DNA from: Acidobacteriaceae bacterium
GTDB taxonomy: Bacteria; Acidobacteriota; Terriglobia; Terriglobales; Acidobacteriaceae
Reading direction: 5' to 3'
Assembly (NCBI GenBank): GCA_009781125.1
Contig: WQYS01000133.1
Location: 1 to 6,692 of the forward strand
Length of the DNA stretch: 6,692 nt
The position numbers were made by a program, and so were the translations under genes. The notes under the pieces were generated by a model that had not been told where the DNA came from, did no database searches, and worked only from the letters and a program-made list of their open reading frames with translations. Of the stretch, positions 1-5,507 are shown one piece after another; the first letter of the stretch is position 1; each line of letters starts with the position of its first letter.

Positions 1-1366
1 CGCTCTCCAGAAAGCAACGGTGCTGCTCCAACTCGCCTGCCAACCCCGCCGACTGCTCGCGCGCCTGCGCCAGATCGTCGTTCCCCGTAGCCAGACGCGC
101 CGCCAACTCGGTAATTCTATCGGCATTCGCCGCCGCACGCGCTGTGTTTCTTTCCAACTCCACGGCAGACTGGTTCGCCCGTGCACCCGCCTCACGAATC
201 TGCTCGTCGAAGGCGTATCCCTTGCGAATGCCCTCGGTGTGCTCGGCGTCCATCTGATCGACGGCGGCGGCCTGCGTGTCGATCTGCGCGTTGAGCGCGG
301 CGATCTGCCCGGTCGTGGCCTCCTGCTCCGAGTCCAGTTGCGACATGCGGCTGGCGAGCACCACGCGGAGCTTCGCGCGCAGCTCCTTGTGCAGCGCGCC
401 GTAGCGCTCGGCCTTGGCCGCCTGACGCTTCAGAGACCCCATCTGGCGGGTGATCTCCTCGAAGATGTCGTTGATGCGGGCCAGGTTCTGCCGTGCCGAC
501 TCCAGCCGCAGCTCGGCCAGCCGCTTCTTGGTCTTGAAGCGGGTGATACCGGCGGCCTCTTCGATGATGCCGCGGCGCTCCAGCGGCTTCGAACTGAGCA
601 ACTGGCCGATGCGCTCCTGGCCGATGATGGCGTAGGATTCACCGCCCAGGCCCGTACCCATGAAGATGTCCTGGATGTCGCGCAGGCGGCAGATTTTACC
701 GTTTTGCAGATACTCCGAGTCGCCGGAGCGGAACAGGCGCCGGGTCACGGTGATCTCGCCCGCGCGCACCGGAGCGCGATTGAACTTGCGCCGCCGTATC
801 TTCAGGACAACAGTTCCAGGGGTCACGGCAGGGTTGTGCGCGGCGGACGGGGCTGACGGATCGATTGGCTCAGCAGTTGCGGCCTCTGACTCGGCGGCGG
901 GCGCCTCTCCTTCAAGGACTACGCCCGGCTGGGCCTCGGCCACGGCGTCTTCGGTCTCCTGAGCGTGTTCGCGGCGCAGGGCGTCCTCGTCCCAGTCGGA
1001 GACCTGTTGGCCCTGCGGGCTGTGCTCGTCCGGATGCTCGTTGATGACAACAACCTCAGGGCCATCGGCAGGCAGAGCGCCGTCATAGACCTGCGGGTCC
1101 ACCAGCGTCAGCGACACCTCGGCCATACCGGTCGGCTTGCGCTCGCGGGTTCCGGCAAAGATGACGTCCTCCATCTTGCCGCCGCGCAGGCTCTTGGCCG
1201 ACTGCTCGCCCAGCACCCACGTAATGGCGTCGGCAATGTTGGACTTGCCGCAGCCGTTCGGCCCAACAATGGCGGCGATGCCCTCGCCGGAGAGCTGCAC
1301 CTCCGTGCGGTCGCAGAACGACTTAAACCCGAGAATCTGAACTTTTTTGAGCTTGAGCAAGGCCAC
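1..1366 (-). CDS. smc: Chromosome segregation protein SMC, N-terminal part (3' end outside window)
   Basis: SMC forms the ATP-driven ring of bacterial condensin, which compacts and separates sister chromosomes with ScpA and ScpB. The frame is open for 455 codons from a GTG at 1366 to the window edge. The N-terminus MALLKLKKVQILGFKSFCDR is typical of SMC. Walker A is GPNGCGKS (residues 35-42), the R-loop region is SLRGGKMEDVIFAGT (59-73), and the Q-loop glutamine is Q250 in AIIGQERIGQLL. The head then passes through EEAAGITRFKTKKRLAELRL (269-288) into a Glu/Gln/Arg/Ala-rich coiled coil that continues to the edge; hinge, second coil and Walker B lie outside. The GTG is chosen because a GGGG stretch lies 8 bases upstream and the motif begins at once; a TTG two codons on is the alternative. 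Residues about 91-203 are an acidic insertion absent from textbook SMCs (see findings). Family identity is very secure. Confidence 0.97.
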   Translation of the reverse strand, partial: MALLKLKKVQILGFKSFCDRTEVQLSGEGIAAIVGPNGCGKSNIADAITWVLGEQSAKSLRGGKMEDVIFAGTRERKPTGMAEVSLTLVDPQVYDGALPADGPEVVVINEHPDEHSPQGQQVSDWDEDALRREHAQETEDAVAEAQPGVVLEGEAPAAESEAATAEPIDPSAPSAAHNPAVTPGTVVLKIRRRKFNRAPVRAGEITVTRRLFRSGDSEYLQNGKICRLRDIQDIFMGTGLGGESYAIIGQERIGQLLSSKPLERRGIIEEAAGITRFKTKKRLAELRLESARQNLARINDIFEEITRQMGSLKRQAAKAERYGALHKELRAKLRVVLASRMSQLDSEQEATTGQIAALNAQIDTQAAAVDQMDAEHTEGIRKGYAFDEQIREAGARANQSAVELERNTARAAANADRITELAARLATGNDDLAQAREQSAGLAGELEQHRCFLES

Positions 1367-1446
1367 CTCATACACCCCGGTTGGTCGCTCGGGGAGGAAA
1401 CTGGTACACGGTAAGACTCTCTCAACTCTAGCGAGGGCCAGCGGGT

Positions 1447-1481
1447 GGAATCAACCACGGCAACACTATATGTTGTGGATA
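1447..1481. repeat. Direct repeat copy 1 with NrdR-box-like and DnaA-box core
   Basis: This 35-bp unit matches 1718-1752 at 29 of 35 positions, in the same orientation; five of the six mismatches fall in the spacer at 1456-1460. It reads GGAATCAAC, a 6-base spacer, then AACACTATATGTTGTGGATA. The core ACACTATATGTTGTGG (1463-1478) fits the known 16-bp NrdR box pattern acaCwAtATaTwGtgt except at two non-capital positions. TGTGGATAA (1474-1482) is a perfect consensus DnaA box on the minus strand. NrdR usually binds two boxes about 31 bp centre to centre, and I find no second box at that spacing, so the regulator is uncertain. Confidence 0.7.
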
Positions 1482-1493
1482 AGGCGGTCCTAA
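1465..1493 (-). promoter_or_regulatory. Possible smc-proximal promoter overlapping repeat copy 1
   Basis: On the minus strand a -10-like TATAGT (1465-1470, 5 of 6 to consensus) lies 17 bases from a -35-like TTAGGA (1488-1493, 3 of 6). It points to smc, with an expected start near 1457, about 90 bases before the GTG. The -10 lies inside the NrdR-like core, where a bound repressor would block polymerase. The -35 match is weak. Confidence 0.35.
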
Positions 1494-1558
1494 TACCATC
1501 AGCAAGGGAGTGCCAGGAGAGATGCGGGCGACTGACAGGTTTTCCCTGGAAGAAGACA

Positions 1559-1583
1559 GGGCCAGGATCAAAAATCCCGGCCC
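1559..1583. repeat. Hairpin in the smc upstream region
   Basis: GGGCCAGGAT (1559-1568) pairs with ATCCCGGCCC (1574-1583) around a 5-base CAAAA loop; nine of ten positions pair, the exception being A1564 with C1578. There is no T-run on the plus side and only a weak pyrimidine tract on the minus side, so it is not a convincing terminator. Confidence 0.45.
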
Positions 1584-1670
1584 CAAGTCGCTGTTATACC
1601 GTGTATTTACTGGATGCCCTCAGCGCCCCGCCTGACCGTGCTGCCTCCAGAGTCCGATTTGGCTGCCCGA

Positions 1671-1701
1671 AAAGTGGGAACGTATAAGACATTTCCACTT
1701 T
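1671..1701. repeat. Inverted repeat next to repeat copy 2
   Basis: AAAGTGGGAA (1671-1680) pairs with TTTCCACTTT (1692-1701) at nine of ten positions around an 11-base loop. Outside it, CCCG (1666-1669) can also pair with CGGG (1705-1708). It ends 16 bases before repeat copy 2. It could be a leader hairpin or an operator; no T-run follows, so I do not call a terminator. Confidence 0.4.
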
Positions 1702-1717
1702 AGCCGGGTTCGATGCA

Positions 1718-1752
1718 GGAATCAACAGTTTCAACACTATATATTGTGGATA
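1718..1752. repeat. Direct repeat copy 2 with NrdR-box-like core
   Basis: This is the second copy of the unit at 1447-1481, offset by 271 bases. GGAATCAAC and the core keep exactly the same spacing. The core ACACTATATATTGTGG (1734-1749) fits the NrdR pattern at all but the last base, better than copy 1. TGTGGATAT (1745-1753) is one base from the DnaA consensus, and TTGTTCACA (1755-1763) is also one base off on the plus strand. Lone or paired operator cannot be settled from the window. Confidence 0.7.
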
Positions 1753-1764
1753 TCTTGTTCACAA
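1736..1764 (-). promoter_or_regulatory. Possible smc-distal promoter overlapping repeat copy 2
   Basis: On the minus strand TATAGT (1736-1741) is 17 bases from TTGTGA (1759-1764, 4 of 6 to TTGACA). The arrangement is the same as in copy 1, with the -10 inside the conserved core. It would give a leader of about 360 bases before smc that includes the hairpins at 1671-1701 and 1559-1583. The match is modest but better than at copy 1. Confidence 0.35.
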
Positions 1765-1839
1765 TACAAAATCGGGCGTTGACGAAAGAGATTCCGGCCT
1801 CGGGAGCCTTTTTGCGTACAGTCCAGGATGCTTGGGTAA

Positions 1840-1877
1840 CCCTATCCTGAGGTCGCCGCGGCGACCTCAGGATGGGG
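1840..1877. repeat. Perfect 30-bp palindrome, probable REP-like extragenic element
   Basis: Bases 1844-1873 are a perfect inverted repeat with 15-base arms meeting at CCGCGG and no loop. Three further G-C pairs and one T-G position extend the arms to 1840-1877. It is directly followed by GATGGGGCACCCGGG. I recall palindromes bordered by GGATGGGGCACCC as recurring between genes in Acidobacteriaceae, which suggests a dispersed REP-like element. It ends 32 bases before the MFS start codon, so it may form a strong hairpin in that leader. Confidence 0.75.
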
Positions 1878-1909
1878 CACCCGGGCGAATCGCTGCTATT
1901 CTTTAGCGG

Positions 1910-3193
1910 ATGCCGTCCGCGACCAAACCTGTCCGCGCTCCCTCTGTCGCCGGAGCCACCACGGCGCTGGTGCTTTTGACGGCGCTCAACTTCACCAACT
2001 ATATTGCCCGCTACATCCTTCCGGGCGTTCAGGAACAGATACGCGGCGAGTTCCACCTCACCGACGGCGAGATCGGTGCGCTGACCTTCTGGTTCATGCT
2101 CACCTACATGCTGACCTCGCCGGTGACGGGCTGGCTCGGCGACCGCTTTCCGCGCAAGCCCATGATCGTGCTGGCGGCGCTGTTCTGGAGCGCGATCAAC
2201 TTCTTTACCGCCTCGGTGCAGTCGTACGAATCGCTCAATCTGCGTCACGCCGCGCTGGGCTTCGGCGAGGCCAGCTTCGGCATCTTCGCCCCGGCGGTGC
2301 TCGCCGACTTCTACCCCCCGGAGCAGCGCAACCGCGTGCTGACGATCTTCAATGTAGCGATCCCGGTGGGCGCGGCACTCGGCTACCTGGTCGGAGGCAT
2401 GGTGGGCGAGCGGCACGGCTGGCGGATGTCCTTCACCGTCTCGGCCATTCCCGGAGCGATCCTGGCGCTGCTGATCCTCTTCTTCATGCGCGAACCCGAG
2501 CGGGGAGCTAGCCAACAAGCTGTCGTCGCCCCTGCCGGGAACGGGAATCTCATCAACCGCCTTGGGGCCTACCTCCAGTCAGTCCTCAAGCTGGCAAAGA
2601 ACAAGGCGTATCTGGCCTCGATTCTGGGCTACGCCGCGGTCACCTTCTCGCTGGGCGGAATCTCGTGGTGGATGCCGTCGTTTCTGCAGCGCGTCGGCGG
2701 GCGAACGCAGTCAGAGGCCGCGTATCTCATGGGCGGCATCACGGTCGTGACCGGGCTGCTGGGGACAATCGTTGGCGGAGTGATTGCTCATCGCTGGAGC
2801 CGCAGAACATCGAAGGCCCTCTACTATGTTCCGGCTCTCAGCGCGGCTCTGGCGGTTCCTCCGGCGCTGGTGTGCTTCTTTGGCCCGCAGCGCTGGACCG
2901 TTCCCGCGCTTGCCGTGGCGGTCTTTCTGATCTTTCTCGGAACCGGGCCGGTGAATGCGGCTACCGTCAACGCTGTTCGGCCAGAAGTCCGCGCCATGGC
3001 GATGGCCGGGCAGTTGTTTGTGATTCACGCTCTCGGAGACGCCATCTCGCCGCCGATTATAGGAGTCATCAGCGACCGCTCCACGCTGAACCTCGGACTA
3101 GGCTCAACGCTGATCGCGCTGGTCGTAGCGGCGATTCTGTTCACATGGGGTTCGCGCTACGCTCCGCCGCTCTCGGAGCCAGCGGCTGCATGA
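1910..3193 (+). CDS. Spinster-like MFS transporter
   Basis: This is a 427-residue inner-membrane carrier of the major facilitator superfamily with about twelve membrane segments. The first helix motif NFTNYIARYILPGVQ (27-41), the loop motif A GWLGDRFPRKP (74-84), GFGEASFG (117-124) in helix 4 and HALGDAISPPIIGVISD (373-389) near the end resemble the Spinster (Spns) branch, whose studied members move sphingosine-phosphate or lysophospholipids with proton coupling. The ATG at 1910 is the only sensible start: an in-frame TAG lies two codons upstream and the next methionine would remove helix 1. The ribosome site is poor. Residue 33 is Ala where Spns proteins usually carry the coupling Asp, while R34 and E120 are kept. 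It overlaps the following glycosyltransferase gene by four bases, so both are probably made from one transcript. The substrate is unknown. Confidence 0.9.
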   Translation: MPSATKPVRAPSVAGATTALVLLTALNFTNYIARYILPGVQEQIRGEFHLTDGEIGALTFWFMLTYMLTSPVTGWLGDRFPRKPMIVLAALFWSAINFFTASVQSYESLNLRHAALGFGEASFGIFAPAVLADFYPPEQRNRVLTIFNVAIPVGAALGYLVGGMVGERHGWRMSFTVSAIPGAILALLILFFMREPERGASQQAVVAPAGNGNLINRLGAYLQSVLKLAKNKAYLASILGYAAVTFSLGGISWWMPSFLQRVGGRTQSEAAYLMGGITVVTGLLGTIVGGVIAHRWSRRTSKALYYVPALSAALAVPPALVCFFGPQRWTVPALAVAVFLIFLGTGPVNAATVNAVRPEVRAMAMAGQLFVIHALGDAISPPIIGVISDRSTLNLGLGSTLIALVVAAILFTWGSRYAPPLSEPAAA

Positions 3194-4368
3194 TGGCGCT
3201 ATCGATCCTTGCATGGATCGTGGCCATCGCGTGGCTGTGGAAGGCAGTTACAGCTTTTCGTGGTCTCCGCAGCATCCCGAATCTGCTGGATGAACAATAC
3301 AACCGGCTTCCGGAAGGAATGCCTTCGATTACCGTGATCGTTCCGGCACGGGATGAGGCGGAGGCGCTTCCGGAGGCGCTCGCTTCGCTACTCGGGCAGG
3401 ACTATCCGCGCCTGCACGTCGTTGCTGTCGATGACCGCTCGACCGATGCTACTGGAACTATTATGGACGCGCTTGCGGCTGAATACCCTGACAAACTCAG
3501 CGTCCTTCACGTCACTGAACTACCCGAGGGATGGCTTGGCAAGACGCACGCGATGGCTTTGGCCGCGCGTCACGCTACCGACGCCGACAAGCCCGACTAT
3601 CTCCTGTTCACCGATGCGGATGTTATCTTCCACTCCGAAGCGATTCGCCGCTCGCTGGCTGAGGCCGTAGCCACTCAGGCCGACCACTTCGTTACCTTCC
3701 CGACGCCCGTCGTGCGGACGATTGGCGAAGGCATGCTTCTTGGCTATCTCGGAGTCATGGGACTATGGGTAACTCGTCCTTGGCTGGCGTCTGATCCGAA
3801 GTCCAAACGCGATTTCATCGGCATCGGAGCGTTCAATCTGCTGCGCACGTCGGCGTATCAGCAGATGGGAGGATTCGACGCTCTGCGCATGACGATTCTC
3901 GAAGACCTGACTCTGGCCTGGCGGATCAAGCGTTCCGGACTGCGTCAGCGAGCAGCGATGGCTCCCGGCATGGTGCAGGTTCACTGGGCTTCAGGGGCCA
4001 CGGGAATCGTCAATGTCATGACGAAGAATCTGTTCGCAGCTCTGCGTTTTCGCACGTGGACAGTGCTGGCGGCAACTGTATGGATCGCGCTGTTCACGCT
4101 GGCTCCGTTTGTTTGGCTGGCGTTGCCATCAACAAGGTTAGCTGCGTGCGTCACGCTGGCCGCGATTGTTCTGCTGTATGCAGCGTGCAGCAGGCACAGC
4201 AGTATTTCAGTTTTCTACGCGGCGCTCTTTCCCTTGGGAACCGTCTTCTTTCTGTACTCGCTGTTACATTCCACCTACATCACGCTCAGAGTCGGAGGCG
4301 TTAACTGGCGCGGCACCTTCTACTCACTTTCGGAACTACGGAAAAACTACGATGACGATTGGTGGTGA
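3190..4368 (+). CDS. Membrane-anchored family 2 glycosyltransferase
   Basis: This 392-residue enzyme should transfer a sugar from a nucleotide donor to an acceptor at the cytoplasmic face of the membrane. One N-terminal helix (about 4-20) precedes the GT-A domain: ITVIVPARDEAEALPEALAS (47-66), VAVDDRSTDATG (78-89), the metal-binding TDADV (141-145), and EDLTLAWRIKRSG (238-250) holding the likely catalytic acid. FRTW (287-290) fits the position of the Q/RxxRW-type motif. Three more helices follow (about 293-313, 316-334, 340-362), then a WRGTFYSL tail. The overall plan recalls HpnB (hopanoid-linked) and CrtQ (carotenoid-linked) enzymes, but I cannot assign either. The ATG at 3190 overlaps the transporter's TGA as ATGA, with GGAG 11 bases upstream; the adjacent ATG at 3193 is the alternative. 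The open frame continues upstream inside the transporter gene, but that part is noise. Confidence 0.9.
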   Translation: MMALSILAWIVAIAWLWKAVTAFRGLRSIPNLLDEQYNRLPEGMPSITVIVPARDEAEALPEALASLLGQDYPRLHVVAVDDRSTDATGTIMDALAAEYPDKLSVLHVTELPEGWLGKTHAMALAARHATDADKPDYLLFTDADVIFHSEAIRRSLAEAVATQADHFVTFPTPVVRTIGEGMLLGYLGVMGLWVTRPWLASDPKSKRDFIGIGAFNLLRTSAYQQMGGFDALRMTILEDLTLAWRIKRSGLRQRAAMAPGMVQVHWASGATGIVNVMTKNLFAALRFRTWTVLAATVWIALFTLAPFVWLALPSTRLAACVTLAAIVLLYAACSRHSSISVFYAALFPLGTVFFLYSLLHSTYITLRVGGVNWRGTFYSLSELRKNYDDDWW

Positions 4369-4373
4369 AAAGT

Positions 4374-5231
4374 CTACCGTTCGCTCCAGCTCAGCTTGTT
4401 GCGCAGCACGCTGAAGAGGCCATTATGGTGCGGGCGGAGCAGGCTTACTTGATACTCGCTTCTCTTGCAGATCACCTTATCGCCAAGCTCCAGTTCGACG
4501 GTCTGTTGTCCATCGACGGTAAAGGAGGTTCCCTCCGGCGCTCCTTCGACGTTGATGGCGATGGTGGAGTCGCCGGGAACCACAAATGGGCGAATCGTGA
4601 GCACGTGCGGACACAGCGGCGTGACCACATGCGCGTTCACCGAGGGCATGACAATCGGGCCGCCCGCCGAAAGATTGTAGGCCGTCGAGCCGGTTGGCGT
4701 AGCCACAATAATTCCGTCGGCGCGAATGACGGCGGCCAGTTGCTGATCGATCTCGATGGAAAAATCGGCAATGCGGGCGATGGAGCCGTTGGCGACTACA
4801 ACATCGTTCAGAGCGTCCCAGCACTGAAGCATCTGTCCATTGCGGTGCAGCTCGGCGCGGATCATGTCGCGCTTTTCAATGTTGGCGCAGTTCGCGCACC
4901 AGGCTTCGAGCGAGGTGTAAAGCTCGGAGAGCGGAACCTCGGTAAGAAAGCCGAGCGATCCCAGATTGATGCCGAGAATAGGCGTAGGCGTGCGCGCGAA
5001 GGCGCGAGCTGCCGCCAGCAGCGTTCCATCTCCGCCGAGCACGACGACAACCTTCGGGCCGTGCTGCGGGAGTTTATCGCGCTCAATGGATTGAGGCGCA
5101 TCGACGTAGGCGGCGCTGACCGGGTCGAGCAGAGCCTCGTAGTTGTGCGCTGCAAGCCAGCCAAGAAGCTCGCGCAGGATCAGCGAAAGCTCGGGCTTTT
5201 GCGGCTTCGAGATGATGGCGGCCTTGAACAT
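4374..5231 (-). CDS. nadK: NAD kinase
   Basis: NAD kinase phosphorylates NAD+ to NADP+ using ATP or polyphosphate in the cytoplasm and is the only route to NADP in most bacteria. The 285-residue protein is of usual length. It carries the diagnostic LGGDGTLL (65-72), INLGSLGFLTEVP (88-100), the NAD-binding LNDVVV (141-146), TPTGSTAYNLSAGGP (178-192), CPHVLTIRP (207-215) and FTVDGQQ (237-243), in the expected order. The ATG at 5231 has GGAG four bases upstream on its strand, and the N-terminus MFKAAIISKP is typical. Its stop lies only 5 bases from the stop of the convergent glycosyltransferase gene, leaving no room for a terminator between them. The gene to its right is divergent, so it is likely transcribed from its own promoter in 5232-5310. 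Confidence 0.96.
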   Translation of the reverse strand: MFKAAIISKPQKPELSLILRELLGWLAAHNYEALLDPVSAAYVDAPQSIERDKLPQHGPKVVVVLGGDGTLLAAARAFARTPTPILGINLGSLGFLTEVPLSELYTSLEAWCANCANIEKRDMIRAELHRNGQMLQCWDALNDVVVANGSIARIADFSIEIDQQLAAVIRADGIIVATPTGSTAYNLSAGGPIVMPSVNAHVVTPLCPHVLTIRPFVVPGDSTIAINVEGAPEGTSFTVDGQQTVELELGDKVICKRSEYQVSLLRPHHNGLFSVLRNKLSWSER

Positions 5232-5306
5232 GAGTCTCCAGTGTAATCGCGGGCGGCGTCAGATTGCGCCTCCACAGAGCGCCTACGGATAGAATAATGA
5301 TAATAA

Positions 5307-5355
5307 CGGGATGCGCGTCATCAGAAAGCGGCGCCGCTCGCCGCGGGGCATCCCG
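5307..5355. repeat. Nested inverted repeats in the nadK/adaptor control region
   Basis: CGGGATGC (5307-5314) and GCATCCCG (5348-5355) form perfect 8-bp arms. Inside them GCGGCGCCGC (5328-5337) is a perfect 10-bp palindrome. The rest of the 276-base divergent region 5232-5507 contains an AT-rich patch (5287-5306), a likely place for promoters in either direction, though I cannot assign clear -35/-10 pairs. Arms this short occur by chance in GC-rich DNA. Confidence 0.4.
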
Positions 5356-5490
5356 GAACCCGGCGCGCGGGCGGAGCATCTAAACAGAGAATCAGCCGGA
5401 GCAAGCCGCAGCGCAGCAATTTCGAGTGAATCCTGCCAGGAGACGCGCAGGTTCAAGCAGGATGACGGAGATAAAAACTTTTGTTGGTTG

Positions 5491-5496
5491 AAGGAG
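5491..5496 (+). promoter_or_regulatory. Strong ribosome binding site for the efflux adaptor
   Basis: AAGGAG lies 11 bases before the ATG at 5508 and 8 bases before an in-frame GTG at 5505. It argues against the longer reading that starts at TTG 5481, because that start lies upstream of the site. Choice between GTG and ATG is open; both give the same lipoprotein signal. Confidence 0.7.
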
Positions 5497-5507
5497 CTGG
5501 AACGGTG

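Larger units (their letters stand above)
1367..1909. other. Intergenic control region between smc and the MFS gene, no gene seen
   Basis: These 543 bases separate two divergent genes. The only sizeable open frame, a GTG-started 80-codon plus-strand frame at 1445-1687, has no recognisable domain, no ribosome site and cuts across the repeat and hairpins, so I do not call it. What is present: two copies of a 35-bp repeat (1447-1481, 1718-1752), a hairpin at 1559-1583, a hairpin at 1671-1701, and a perfect palindrome at 1844-1873. The region is visibly more AT-rich around the two repeats than the coding flanks, as expected for promoters. Confidence 0.8.

Noticed and set aside
20..856. 278-codon plus-strand open frame opposite smc
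   Set aside because: It lies in register opposite the SMC codons; the minus strand carries the unmistakable SMC motifs.
1445..1687. 80-codon plus-strand frame in the smc upstream region
   Set aside because: No ribosome site, no recognised domain, and it crosses repeat copy 1 and a hairpin.
1701..1720. tRNA-like GGGTTCGATGC string
   Set aside because: It recalls a T-loop, but flanking bases do not pair into a T-arm and no cloverleaf can be built.
1474..1763. Replication origin suggested by DnaA-like boxes
   Set aside because: Only one perfect and two near-perfect boxes, no AT-rich unwinding tract, and no dnaA or dnaN nearby.
1796..1815. Terminator-like GGC...GCC followed by TTTTT
   Set aside because: The stem is only three good pairs and no plus-strand gene ends upstream of it.
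1700..2518. 272-codon minus-strand open frame opposite the transporter
   Set aside because: It covers the palindrome and repeat copy 2 and is antisense to the transporter; composition is that of a shadow frame.
2665..3189. Upstream extension of the glycosyltransferase frame within the transporter gene
   Set aside because: The translation lacks any domain there, while the transporter frame is clearly real; the ATGA overlap at 3190 is the natural start.
4359..5246. 295-codon plus-strand open frame opposite nadK
   Set aside because: Antisense shadow of a clear NAD kinase; no domain of its own.
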